34,014 nucleotides of DNA from a virus. The position numbers were made by a program, and so were the translations under genes. The notes below the pieces were generated by a model. The model ran no database searches. It had not been told where the DNA came from and saw nothing but the letters and a program-made list of their open reading frames with translations. The stretch spans positions 1-34,014 of the IMG/VR virus record IMGVR_UViG_3300047321_000279; one strand, written 5' to 3'. Positions 5,765-13,816 of the stretch are shown here, in pieces (within the stretch, counting starts at the first letter, position 1; each line of letters begins with the position of its first letter).

Positions 5765-7991
5765 GCTGCGCTCCCTCATCGGCGGTGCGCCGCTCCTTCC
5801 CACGTCTCCTGCTCGCGTTCATGTCGCACAGGACAGCGCGCCGCGCGCAGAACCACACTGGCCGACCATCGAAGGCCCGCGCCGCGGTCTGAACATCAGC
5901 CCCGCATTGCTCGATCAATTGCAGGCTATGCAATCCGCGCAGGGCGCTGACGTCGACTGGAAGGCGAAGTTCAAACATGCCGAGGTAGCACCCGGCACAC
6001 TGCCGGCGAATCACAAGCCGCAGGAACTCGCGATGGACTCCATGTGCGACAACATGGCGGCCACCATCGGCGCGTGCAGCGGCTTCAATCAGCTATCAGG
6101 CATCGACTTCATCGGCTATACCGCGCTGTCGCTGCTCTCGCAGCACCCGCTTATCCGCGCGATGGTCGAGACGCTCGCCGACGAGATGACGCGCAAGTGG
6201 ATCAGGTTCGGCGGCCGGGGCGAAGAGGAAAGCGACGCGAAGCGCGCGGCCGCCCTCGACGACGCGACGAAGAAATTTCACCTGAAAGAGCATTTCAAGT
6301 CCGCGATGGCCACGACCGGCTACATGGGCGGCGCAATGCTCTTCATCGACATGGGCGACGACTCGGACACCGACGCCGGGCGTAGCGAGCTCACGATGCC
6401 ACTGACGCTCGACTCAGCGAAGATCCCGAAGGGCAAGTTCAAGGGCTTTCGCCTGATCGAACCGATCAACTGCTACCCGGCGCCGTATAACGCGAGCAAC
6501 CCGCTGAAGAAAGGCTATTACCGTCCGGATGCATGGATGATCCAAGGCCGCACGGTGCACGCGTCGCGGCTGCTGCGCTTCGCACAGAACGAGGTGCCGA
6601 TCCTGTTGCGCCCGTCGTACAACTTCTTCGGCGTGCCGCTCGCGCAGATGGCGCTCGATTACGTCGACCGGTTCGACACCGTGCGCATCGCGGTTGCCAA
6701 GCTCGTCAAGCGCTTCTCGACGTCGATCCTGAAGACCGACATGAGCCAGATGCTAAGCGGCGGCGGTTACGACGATGCGACGTCGCTTAAAGCACGTGCG
6801 CTGCTCTGGTCGATGATGGGCTCGAATGATGGCCTGATGACGCTCGACATGGAAGCCGAGGAATTCGTTCAGGTCAACACACCGCTGTCCGGTCTTGGCG
6901 ACATCGTCTCGCAGCAACTCGAACTGCTCGCAGCAATCAGCCGCACGCCGGCGGTCAAGCTGCTTGGTATCTCGCCGAAGGGATTCAACGCCACGGGCGA
7001 ATACGACGAGTCGAACTGGTACGACCATGTGGCGAGCCAGCAAAGCGCCGTGTTCGCGCAACCGCTCGACGTCGCCGTGAAGGTGATCCAGTTGTCGGAG
7101 TTCGGCCAGATCGATCCTGACCTCACGCACGCTTTCCTGCCGCTGCACGAGCTTAGCGAGACGGAAAAGGCGCAGAACCGCAAATCGAACGCGGACACGG
7201 CTGCCGTCTACATCGACCGCGGCGTTATTTCCGTCGAGGAAGAGCGCGCGCGCCTCGCCGCCGACCCGGACAGCGGTTACGAGTCGCTCGACGTCGACGA
7301 TCTTCCCGAGCCGCCCAACGGTCAGAGCGATAGCGACGAAGAGAACTCGGGAACGGCCGCTGACAGCGACTTCAAAGAGAGCGACCACCCACGCGAAACG
7401 GATGGCAAGTTCGGTAGCGGCGGCGGAAGCACCGCAGGCGCGAGCGGCGGCAAGGGCGAGGAACTGGTTGGCCTCGCCGAATTAGCGCGTGCCGGCGGTA
7501 ACGAGAATCGCACGGTCGAGGTCGGCGCGGTGTCCGATGAGGCAGCGCGCGTCGCCAAAGAGAAGGCGGGCGTGGACATTGCCGGCTTCAAGCACACCGT
7601 CGACATGTACGCGGTGCGGCACGCTATGAAACGACATGGCAGCGCCAAAGCGGAAGAGAGCCGAGGTCAACTCGCGATCACGGACCGCGACTTCGCAGCC
7701 ATCGGCGACGTGGTCAACGATCCGGACTCAGTGGTCTACGCGGGCAAGACGAAGATCGGGCGCGACGCGATTGCCAGTGTCCGCAAAATGGACGACGGCA
7801 CGGTGCTGGTGATCGAGGAAGTTCGGACTGGCAAGAAGACGCTGGCGTTCACCAGCATTCGGAAGTATCCCGCCACGAGAGATGCATCATCGGTTGCCCG
7901 AACCGTCTCTCCCAACGTGCAAAACGATGGCGGGATGAGTCCAATCGTACATGATTGCGCAAGAAAATCAAACCCTTGGGCGGTTTCCTGA
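5754..7991 (+). CDS. Portal protein (DUF1073-type) fused to a C-terminal PBECR/BECR-like nuclease domain
   Basis: The portal is the dodecameric ring at the head vertex through which DNA passes. Residues about 60-510 match DUF1073-type portals: PLIRAMVETLADEMTRKWI, LIEPINCYP, ASRLLRF, RTPAVKLLGISPKGFNATGE and DHVASQQ. A polar linker with an HPRETDGKFG element (H545 onward) and Gly/Ser run leads to an extra domain at about 590-710. That domain contains VRHAMKRHG (H623, H628), ITDRDFAAIGDVVNDPDSVVY and a closing strand LAFTSIRKY (T700-K704). This pattern fits phage Barnase/EndoU/ColicinE5-D/RelE-like (PBECR) nucleases. At 745 residues it is longer than plain portals. It overlaps both neighbours. 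Portal call firm; nuclease domain probable by motif, unproven. Confidence 0.9.
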   Translation: MLDKLRSLIGGAPLLPTSPARVHVAQDSAPRAEPHWPTIEGPRRGLNISPALLDQLQAMQSAQGADVDWKAKFKHAEVAPGTLPANHKPQELAMDSMCDNMAATIGACSGFNQLSGIDFIGYTALSLLSQHPLIRAMVETLADEMTRKWIRFGGRGEEESDAKRAAALDDATKKFHLKEHFKSAMATTGYMGGAMLFIDMGDDSDTDAGRSELTMPLTLDSAKIPKGKFKGFRLIEPINCYPAPYNASNPLKKGYYRPDAWMIQGRTVHASRLLRFAQNEVPILLRPSYNFFGVPLAQMALDYVDRFDTVRIAVAKLVKRFSTSILKTDMSQMLSGGGYDDATSLKARALLWSMMGSNDGLMTLDMEAEEFVQVNTPLSGLGDIVSQQLELLAAISRTPAVKLLGISPKGFNATGEYDESNWYDHVASQQSAVFAQPLDVAVKVIQLSEFGQIDPDLTHAFLPLHELSETEKAQNRKSNADTAAVYIDRGVISVEEERARLAADPDSGYESLDVDDLPEPPNGQSDSDEENSGTAADSDFKESDHPRETDGKFGSGGGSTAGASGGKGEELVGLAELARAGGNENRTVEVGAVSDEAARVAKEKAGVDIAGFKHTVDMYAVRHAMKRHGSAKAEESRGQLAITDRDFAAIGDVVNDPDSVVYAGKTKIGRDAIASVRKMDDGTVLVIEEVRTGKKTLAFTSIRKYPATRDASSVARTVSPNVQNDGGMSPIVHDCARKSNPWAVS

Positions 7992-8800
7992 TGCCTGCGC
8001 GGGCGAAGAAAGCGCGCGGCGAAATGACGCCGGCGCGTCCGAGCGCAGCGAACAGAATCGCGTATCAGCGCAAGCTCGAAGCGCTCATCGACGAAATGCA
8101 CCGCTCGACGCTGTACTGGCTGCGCGCCACTTACGGGCAGCGCGAAGGTGAGATTGTTCAGGACTCGTCGCCGGCGGCCGATCTTGCCGCGCAGCTGCGG
8201 CGCCGCGCGAATCAGTGGCGCAAGATGTTCGCCGAACGCGCGCCCGACCTTGCGCGCTTCTTCATCTCCAAGGTGGACCGCCACGCGACGAACGCGACGA
8301 AACAGGCCGCCGTCTCGCTGACCGGCATGTCGGTGTCCGTCAAAGACACGCTGCTGACCAACACCGTTACCCAGGCGCTGACGCGGGAAAACGTCTCGCT
8401 CATCCAGTCGATCCAGTCGGAATATGCGACCGAGGTGGAGGGTCTGGTAATGCGCAGTATCACCACCGGCCGCGACGTAGGCTATCTGGTTGAGCAACTG
8501 CAGGAGCGTTTCGGCGTCACCCGGCGCCGCGCGAAGCTGATCGCCAATGACCAGAACAACAAGGCGACCGCGCAAATGGCGCGCGCCCGCCAGTTATCGC
8601 TCGGCGTCACGGAGGCGCGCTGGCTTCACGTCGGCGGCGGTAAAAACCCACGACATTCTCACGTTCAAGCAAACGGGAAGGTTTTTGATTTAGCGAAAGG
8701 TCTTAAAATCGACGGCGAATATGTTTTCCCCGGCGAACTGATTAACTGCGGCTGCGTCGGGGCTCCGATTATCCCGGGCGTGGACGATGAAGACGAATAA
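7991..8800 (+). CDS. Head morphogenesis protein, Mu gpF / SPP1 gp7-like
   Basis: A minor head protein attached to the portal, needed for correct head assembly and DNA delivery in Mu and SPP1. The 269-residue product has a helical N-terminal half and the family C-terminal domain: LIANDQNN (about 184-190), then W-x-H, PRHSH, NGKVFD and PGELINCGC (C253, C255). These are hallmark residues of the Mu F-like family. I chose ATG 7991, overlapping the portal stop by one base (TGATG), over an in-frame ATG at 7955 lying inside the portal gene. In many phages PBECR domains are fused to this protein; here the domain sits on the portal instead. The last 160 bp are AT-richer. Confidence 0.9.
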   Translation: MPARAKKARGEMTPARPSAANRIAYQRKLEALIDEMHRSTLYWLRATYGQREGEIVQDSSPAADLAAQLRRRANQWRKMFAERAPDLARFFISKVDRHATNATKQAAVSLTGMSVSVKDTLLTNTVTQALTRENVSLIQSIQSEYATEVEGLVMRSITTGRDVGYLVEQLQERFGVTRRRAKLIANDQNNKATAQMARARQLSLGVTEARWLHVGGGKNPRHSHVQANGKVFDLAKGLKIDGEYVFPGELINCGCVGAPIIPGVDDEDE

Positions 8801-9995
8801 ATCAGAAGTTCTGCTGGCCTTCGATAAATCCAGCGTGCGGCGCACCGACACCGACGGGCGTCTTTTCCTTGAAACTAGCCGCATTTCAAAAGTAGGCATT
8901 AATCCCTACTGGGGTCGGGAAATCCCGAAGTACGACGAACTCGGGCTTGATCCGGACAAGGTCTATCAGGTGTTCCGGCCGCCAGAAGAGCTTGAGAAGG
9001 CCGCGCACACGTTCAACAACATCCCGATCCTCGCCATCCACACGCACGTCACCGCTGAAAACCCGAAGAAAGAAGTGATTATCGGCAGCACGGGCAGCAC
9101 CGCGAACTTCGACGGCGAGTATCTGAATAATGGCCTCGGGTTTTGGGACGCTGAATATATCGAGAAAATCGATTCAGAAGAGCAACGCGAGTTATCCAGT
9201 TCCTACCGTTATATTCCGATTTTGGAAAACGGCTCCTATAATGGCTCGCCATACGATATTAAAATGACGCAGATTGAAGGTAATCACGTCGCTTTAGTCG
9301 TTGAGGGTCGCGCCGGTCCTGACGTTCTGGTCGCTGATTCCAAACTCCACCATCCTGTAAAAGGAAAATCCGTGAAACTCAATCCCAAGCAGAAGACGGC
9401 GCTGAAAGCGCACGTCGCGAAGCTGGTGGCGATGGATGAAGCATCGCTCGACACCGAGGCCGTCGAAGAGGCGCTCGAAACCGCGCTCGAGGAAGTGCAG
9501 GCGCTCGGCGATCCCGCCGCGACGCAAGACGCCGAAGGTGCTAATGCCGAAGTCATGGCGCTGCTCAAGCAGATCATGGAAAAGCTTGGCGCACCCGCAG
9601 CGGCGGCCGCTGACGACGAGGTCGCGAAAACCGCCGAGGAAGCGAAGAAAGCCGACGCAGCGAAGAACGCCGCGGCGATGGACGCCAAGATCAAGGACGC
9701 CACCGATGGCGTACGCGCTTCGATCGAAGGCCGCTTCAAGGCCGCCGAGAAGGTGCGCCCTCTGGTCGGCACCATCGACGCGATGGCCTTCGACTCCGCT
9801 GAATCGATCTTCGCGCACGCGCTGAAGGTCGGCGGCATGGAACCGGAGAAGCACGACAAGGCCGCGTATGCGGGCATCGTCGATGTGCTGCTCACGAACA
9901 AGAGCACGCCGGTGGTCCACTCCGCGAGCGACGAAAAGTCGGCCAGCGAATTGCTGACGGCTTTCCCGGCACTCGCCAACATCAAGCACGCTTAA
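8787..9995 (+). CDS. Prohead maturation protease (DUF2213-like) with C-terminal scaffold domain
   Basis: The 402-residue protein combines a DUF2213-type head-maturation protease (about 1-190) with a scaffold-like tail. The protease part has the conserved IHTH (H85, H87) and SSSY (S137-Y140) segments expected to supply catalytic His and Ser. Residues about 196-402 are Ala/Lys/Glu-rich and coiled-coil-like (e.g. EEAKKADAAKNAAAMDAKI), typical of scaffolds that are degraded on maturation. An in-frame GTG at 9372 with a strong AAGGA site probably makes the scaffold alone. It overlaps the previous gene by 14 nt and is followed by cement and capsid genes, the standard order. The N-terminal coding half is AT-richer than the scaffold half. 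Confidence 0.85.
   Translation: MKTNKSEVLLAFDKSSVRRTDTDGRLFLETSRISKVGINPYWGREIPKYDELGLDPDKVYQVFRPPEELEKAAHTFNNIPILAIHTHVTAENPKKEVIIGSTGSTANFDGEYLNNGLGFWDAEYIEKIDSEEQRELSSSYRYIPILENGSYNGSPYDIKMTQIEGNHVALVVEGRAGPDVLVADSKLHHPVKGKSVKLNPKQKTALKAHVAKLVAMDEASLDTEAVEEALETALEEVQALGDPAATQDAEGANAEVMALLKQIMEKLGAPAAAAADDEVAKTAEEAKKADAAKNAAAMDAKIKDATDGVRASIEGRFKAAEKVRPLVGTIDAMAFDSAESIFAHALKVGGMEPEKHDKAAYAGIVDVLLTNKSTPVVHSASDEKSASELLTAFPALANIKHA
9372..9995 (+). CDS. Nested scaffold protein from internal in-frame GTG start
   Basis: The GTG at 9372 is in frame with the protease-scaffold gene (V196 of the long form) and is preceded by AAGGA at 9361-9365 with 6 nt spacing, a better ribosome site than most in the window. 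Translation from it gives a 207-residue, helical, Ala/Lys/Glu-rich protein beginning at KLNPKQKTALKAHVAKLVA, which is exactly where the protease domain ends. This is the arrangement known from lambda C/Nu3, where scaffold is made independently from within the protease gene. Inferred from sequence only. Confidence 0.55.
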   Translation: MKLNPKQKTALKAHVAKLVAMDEASLDTEAVEEALETALEEVQALGDPAATQDAEGANAEVMALLKQIMEKLGAPAAAAADDEVAKTAEEAKKADAAKNAAAMDAKIKDATDGVRASIEGRFKAAEKVRPLVGTIDAMAFDSAESIFAHALKVGGMEPEKHDKAAYAGIVDVLLTNKSTPVVHSASDEKSASELLTAFPALANIKHA

Positions 9996-10007
9996 GGACG
10001 GCACATC

Positions 10008-10484
10008 ATGACCTTCCCGACCGCAGTACGTCTCCAGCCTGAAGTCGGTGTGCCGGGCGACCGCGCATCGATGAACCCGATCGCGGTGATCTCGCGTATC
10101 GCGCAGACCGCAGTCACTGTCGCGCGCTTCGTCTGGCCGGGCACCGACACGGACAACCAGGTGCAAAACACCGGCAGCGGCCTCCCTCTCGGATTCGCGA
10201 TCCGCAATCAGTCGGGCATTGTCCCGAACTACCTGCAGGAAGCCAGCATGCAAGTGCCGGCGGGCTTCCCGGTGGAAGTCGCTGAGCGCGGCGAGTTTTT
10301 CGCTACGTCGGCAAACGTCGCGACGCAAGGCCAGAAGGTCTTCGCCACGCTCGCAGACGGAACGCTCCAGTTCGGCGCAAAGGGAGCAACGATTTCCGGG
10401 GCCATCGAAACACCGTTCGCGGTGGAGCGTGGCGGCGCCGCTAATAGCGTCATCAAGATCTCGACCTGGAGCAACTTCGCATGA
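10008..10484 (+). CDS. Capsid cement/decoration protein (gp24-type)
   Basis: A 158-residue beta-rich protein (VRLQPEVGVPGDRASMNP, GFAIRNQSGIVPNYLQ, EVAERGEFFATS) resembling structural cement proteins that clamp the outer capsid lattice in phages with DUF2184-type capsids. The conserved G(D/T)xA near the N-terminus and the ERGEFFA segment fit that family. AAGGA overlaps the upstream stop region and lies about 10 nt before the ATG. It sits between scaffold and capsid and overlaps the capsid gene by 4 nt, the usual place for a decoration protein. Confidence in the role is good from order; the fine family name is from memory. Confidence 0.8.
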   Translation: MTFPTAVRLQPEVGVPGDRASMNPIAVISRIAQTAVTVARFVWPGTDTDNQVQNTGSGLPLGFAIRNQSGIVPNYLQEASMQVPAGFPVEVAERGEFFATSANVATQGQKVFATLADGTLQFGAKGATISGAIETPFAVERGGAANSVIKISTWSNFA

Positions 10485-11491
10485 AACTCGATCAACTGCG
10501 GGACTATGGCATCCACCTCGCCCCGGGTGCCGAGCTGCTCGACGCACCGACGCGCACCAAGCTCGTCGCGGCAATGGACGCGGCCGGGCCGATGGTCACG
10601 ACGCCCAACAATGGCATCCCTGCGATGCTGACCAACTACTTTGATCCGCGTGTGATCGAAGTGCTGGTGGCGCCGATGAACTCCGAACTGCTCTACAGCG
10701 CCGTTCAGAAAGGAGATTGGGCGACCGATACCGCGACGTTCATGGTCGTGGAAAACGTCGGTGAGACCGCGACGTACGGCGACTACAGCGAGAACGGCAT
10801 GTCCGGTCACAACGCTGTGTTCCCGCAACGTCAGGCATACGGCTATCAGACGAACACCCAATGGGGCGATCGTCAGATGGCGGTGGCCGCCAAGGCGCGT
10901 CTCGACTATGCCGCGCGGCAACAGATCGCCTCCGCGCTGATTCTTCGCAAGAAGGAAAACGCGATCAACCTGTTCGGCGTTTCTGGCCTGCAGAACTACG
11001 GCCTGATGAACGACCCGTCGCTGGTCGCGCCGGTCGCACCGGGCACCGGCGTAGGCGGCACGACGTGGGCGCAAAAGACCTCGGACGAGATCTATGCCGA
11101 CTTCGTCACGTTGTGGGCAAACCTGATCGCCCAGGGCAACGGTCTCATCAACACAAAGAGCGAAGTGAAGGTTGGCATCCCCAACGTCGTCGAGCAGAAC
11201 CTGACGAAGCAGAACACGTACGGCCAAGTGTTGAAGGATCGGTTGAAGCTAGCCTACCCCAACATGACGATCGAGACGATCCCGGAATTTGCGACGAGCG
11301 GCGGCAACCTCGTCCAGATGATCGCCGTCAATGTCGAAGGCCAGCCGACCGGCGAACTGGGATACGCCGAGCGCATGCGCGCGCACGGCGTGGTGCGTCA
11401 CTCGTCCTCGTACTCGGAGAAGAAGTCCGGGCGCAACTGGGGTGCGGTGATCTACTACCCGAACTTCATCGCGCAAATGCTCGGAGTCTAA
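10481..11491 (+). CDS. Major capsid protein (DUF2184-like, HK97-fold family)
   Basis: This 336-residue protein is the expected shell subunit. It matches DUF2184-type capsids: N-terminal helix, FDPRVIEVLVAPMNSELL, the glycine/aromatic-rich E-loop-like stretch (YGDYSENGMSGHNAVFPQRQ), a long central helix (KARLDYAARQQIASALILRKKENAINLF), then VSGLQNYGLMNDP, and a C-terminal strand block ending GAVIYYPNFIAQMLGV. It lacks a long cleaved N-terminal delta domain, consistent with a separate scaffold. It overlaps the cement gene by 4 nt and precedes connector genes. It should be among the most abundant virion proteins. Confidence 0.92.
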   Translation: MKLDQLRDYGIHLAPGAELLDAPTRTKLVAAMDAAGPMVTTPNNGIPAMLTNYFDPRVIEVLVAPMNSELLYSAVQKGDWATDTATFMVVENVGETATYGDYSENGMSGHNAVFPQRQAYGYQTNTQWGDRQMAVAAKARLDYAARQQIASALILRKKENAINLFGVSGLQNYGLMNDPSLVAPVAPGTGVGGTTWAQKTSDEIYADFVTLWANLIAQGNGLINTKSEVKVGIPNVVEQNLTKQNTYGQVLKDRLKLAYPNMTIETIPEFATSGGNLVQMIAVNVEGQPTGELGYAERMRAHGVVRHSSSYSEKKSGRNWGAVIYYPNFIAQMLGV

Positions 11492-11494
11492 GAA

Positions 11495-11965
11495 ATGACT
11501 GACGCAACTCAAACCAACGACGCCGAGAAGAAGCCGGCGGGCAGCAAGAAGACGACGCAGGGCAACACGGTCACCGTGTACTGCAAGCTGCCCCACGGCA
11601 TCCGCTACAAGCTTCCCAATGGCGAGGAACTGCGGATCGTCGGTGCTCTCGGCGACGAGCGTTCGCCGCTGCAGGTTAGCGGTATGCCAGGTCGCGATAG
11701 CGTTGCTGGATTCGGCGTTACCCGCAACGTGGATCCCGATGCTTGGGCATGGATCGTCGAGCATCACGGCGACTCGCTGGCGCACAAGAATGAACTGATC
11801 TTCGTGAAGGACGCAGGCGACGAGAAGTCGGGCATTGCCGAGGCGAAGGAAAAGACCGACGAGAAGACCGGCTTCGAGCCGATCGACCCGGCGAAGGATC
11901 CGAACAACGACAAGGACGCCAACGCGCGAAACCTTGCCGGTGTTCAGGCCCAAGGCGCTGCCTAA
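11495..11965 (+). CDS. Hypothetical protein between capsid and connector genes
   Basis: A 156-residue protein with a basic, disordered N-terminus (Lys/Thr-rich, about 1-25), a central beta-rich core (VTVYCKLPHGIRYKLPNGEELRI is within about 25-50; WAWIVEHHGD near 88) and a highly charged, likely flexible C-terminal third (Asp/Lys/Glu-rich). It starts 3 nt after the capsid gene and ends directly against the DUF4054 gene. Similar small proteins occupy this slot in related myophages and may be head or neck accessory components. I do not recognise a defined family. Confidence 0.65.
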   Translation: MTDATQTNDAEKKPAGSKKTTQGNTVTVYCKLPHGIRYKLPNGEELRIVGALGDERSPLQVSGMPGRDSVAGFGVTRNVDPDAWAWIVEHHGDSLAHKNELIFVKDAGDEKSGIAEAKEKTDEKTGFEPIDPAKDPNNDKDANARNLAGVQAQGAA

Positions 11966-12385
11966 ATGAGCACTCCGGCCGGCACCGTCACGTTTGATCC
12001 TGCAGCGTTCGTCCTGCAGTTTCCTGCTTTCGCGGCGGTGCAGCCGGGCACGCTCACTTCCTACTTCAACATGGCGACGTTGTACCTGAACAACTCGCCA
12101 TGTTCGATCGTTCGAGACCTCACCACGCGTGCGCAGCTGCTCAACCTCATCACGGCGCACATCGCCTTTTTGATGGGCCGCGCCGCAGGGTCGAACGGCG
12201 ATAACGCGGCGCTCGTCGGGCAGATCGCATCGGCCGGTGAAGGCTCGGTCAATGTTTCGCTCGTCGCCGTGCAAGCGAAGAGCGCTGCCTTCTGGACGCA
12301 GTCCGAGTACGGCTTCATGTTCTGGCAGATGGCTCTGCCGTATCGCTCCTTCCGGTATTTCCCCGCGCCCTATGTGTGCCGTTAA
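11966..12385 (+). CDS. Head-tail connector / adaptor protein, DUF4054-like
   Basis: A 139-residue helical protein with the DUF4054 signature: an N-terminal FDPAAFVLQFPAFAAV, a central helix pair (LLNLITAHIAFLMG) and a conserved C-terminal aromatic block (SEYGFMFWQMALPYRSFRYF). These adaptors bind under the portal and form the neck. Start abuts the previous stop with no gap and the gene overlaps the following one by 14 nt. Length is normal. Placement right after capsid genes supports a neck role, as in other contractile phages of this type. Confidence 0.85.
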   Translation: MSTPAGTVTFDPAAFVLQFPAFAAVQPGTLTSYFNMATLYLNNSPCSIVRDLTTRAQLLNLITAHIAFLMGRAAGSNGDNAALVGQIASAGEGSVNVSLVAVQAKSAAFWTQSEYGFMFWQMALPYRSFRYFPAPYVCR

Positions 12386-12854
12386 GGTCGCGGGCGGCGG
12401 AAAGCTCGACGCAGCGCTCGCGCGGTACCTCGACCAGGCAACGCTCACCATGCGCGCCGGCATCCTCGAAGGCGCCACCGAACCCGATGGAACGCCCACC
12501 GCGCTTGTCGGTTTCTGGAACGAGTACGGCACGGTGCGCATTGTCGACGGCAAGACCATCATCACGCCGGCGCGTCCATTCATGCGCACAACCGCGGACT
12601 CGAAAGCGGCACGCTGGGCAAAGATCGTAGGCGTCACCCTTCAGCGCAATGGCGGCAACTTCGATCAGGCGTTGCGGCTCGCGGGCGAGGCGGCCGTCGT
12701 CGACATCCAGCAGACCATCGGCACGTTCACGACGCCAGCCAATGCCGAGTCGACCATCAAGAAAAAGGGCTTCGACGGCCCGCTGCGCGGATCAGCGCAG
12801 GCGCCGATGCAACATTCCATCGCGTACGACATCGTAGACGGGCCACAAGAATGA
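12372..12854 (+). CDS. Neck / tail-completion protein (HK97 gp10-like)
   Basis: The 160-residue product contains the pair of motifs NEYGT (about 57) and ITPARPFMRTT (about 69-79), typical of HK97 gp10-like tail-completion proteins, in which E-x-G and P-x-R-P-F are the best conserved residues. Helices flank this core and the C-terminus ends in a segment with GPLRGSAQAPMQHSIAYDI. I chose ATG 12372, which overlaps the DUF4054 gene, because upstream in-frame starts run through that gene without homology. The role is to finish the head-tail interface. Subfamily uncertain. Confidence 0.75.
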   Translation: MCAVKVAGGGKLDAALARYLDQATLTMRAGILEGATEPDGTPTALVGFWNEYGTVRIVDGKTIITPARPFMRTTADSKAARWAKIVGVTLQRNGGNFDQALRLAGEAAVVDIQQTIGTFTTPANAESTIKKKGFDGPLRGSAQAPMQHSIAYDIVDGPQE

Positions 12855-13249
12855 ATCTCCGAGGCATCGCAAACAGCGTCACGAGCTCAATCAATCCGAA
12901 CACCGCGGCGCAACTCTCGCGCAGCACCGGCTATACGACGTCATCCAGCGGGAAGCGGACACCGTCCTATGCGGCGCCGGTCGGCGCACTCGTCCAGGTG
13001 CAGGCCTTGTCAGCACCGCAGATCCAGCACTTGGACAGCCTGAATATCACCGGCGTGCTGCGCAACGCGCGACTCAATGGAGACTGGCGCGGCATCTATC
13101 GGACGGACTCGGAAGGCGGCGACCTGATTGCATTCGGTACCACGTCAGACGTGCGCGCCGATCTGCAGGGCACCACGTGGCTCGTCGTGCAGGTGCTTGA
13201 GACGTGGCCGGACTGGTGCTCGCTCGCGATCCAACTGCAGAAGGCTTGA
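12851..13249 (+). CDS. Putative head-tail joining / neck protein
   Basis: A 132-residue, beta-rich protein with a disordered Ser/Thr-rich N-terminus (about 1-40) and a C-terminal core (VGALVQVQALSAPQIQHL, GVLRNARLNGDWRGIYR, WLVVQVLETWP). The pattern is like phage head-tail adaptors or stoppers that sit between connector and tail terminator, but no named family is certain. It overlaps the preceding gene by 4 nt and is followed 2 nt later by the terminator-like gene. Function is inferred mainly from position in a canonical neck module. Confidence 0.65.
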   Translation: MNLRGIANSVTSSINPNTAAQLSRSTGYTTSSSGKRTPSYAAPVGALVQVQALSAPQIQHLDSLNITGVLRNARLNGDWRGIYRTDSEGGDLIAFGTTSDVRADLQGTTWLVVQVLETWPDWCSLAIQLQKA

Positions 13250-13251
13250 CC

Positions 13252-13791
13252 ATGCCCACGACCGTCAGCATCACCGAAGACAATGTGCTCGCCGCTCTGC
13301 GCACGTTCCTGCTCTCGATCGTTGCGGCCGGCGTCGAAGTTATCTCCGGACAGGACAACCGCGTGCCCGAGCCGCTCGGCGACGACTTCCTCGTGATGAC
13401 GCCGCTCTCACAGACGCGGCTCTCGACGAACGACACGGCCTACACGGACCCGGGCACGAACCCCGGTACAGCGAACTACGAGCGCGCCACGCGCTCAATG
13501 ATCCAGATCGACATTCACGGTCCCAATTCAGCCGATAACGCTGCGATGATCGAAACGCTTTACCGCAGCCAATATGCGGTCGATTCATTTGCTACGTCGG
13601 GCCTTGATATTCAGCCGCTATATTGCGACGACGCGAAACAAATGCCGTTTATTAACGGAGAAAATCAGTTCGAGCAGCGTTGGATAATCACCGCTGCAAT
13701 TCAGTACAATCCTGTCACAGCAGTTCCACAGGATTTTGCCGACGCATTGAGCGTCAATATCGTGAGCGTGGACGCCACTTATCCAGCGTAG
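13252..13791 (+). CDS. Neck/tail terminator-like protein
   Basis: A 179-residue protein resembling the phage neck-terminator family (LIC_12616-like): an N-terminal helix (ITEDNVLAALRTFLLSIV), a strand pair with DDFLVMTPLSQTRLSTN, a central QIDIHGPNSADNAAMIETLYR block and a strand with EQRWIITAAIQYNPV. Such proteins cap the tail and join it to the neck. ATG 13252 is used; an earlier in-frame start lies inside the previous gene. The 3' half is AT-richer than the 5' half and that character continues into the sheath gene. Confidence 0.8.
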   Translation: MPTTVSITEDNVLAALRTFLLSIVAAGVEVISGQDNRVPEPLGDDFLVMTPLSQTRLSTNDTAYTDPGTNPGTANYERATRSMIQIDIHGPNSADNAAMIETLYRSQYAVDSFATSGLDIQPLYCDDAKQMPFINGENQFEQRWIITAAIQYNPVTAVPQDFADALSVNIVSVDATYPA

Positions 13792-13816
13792 GCGCTGGCC
13801 CTCTCCGGAGCATTAA

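Noticed and set aside
9294-10574. Leftward open frame (426 codons) opposite scaffold/cement genes
   Set aside because: Antisense to three supported genes, Arg/His/Cys-rich, no domain.
11249-12637. Long leftward open frame (462 codons) opposite capsid/connector genes
   Set aside because: It crosses several well-supported + strand genes and shows no recognisable domain; typical high-GC antisense frame.
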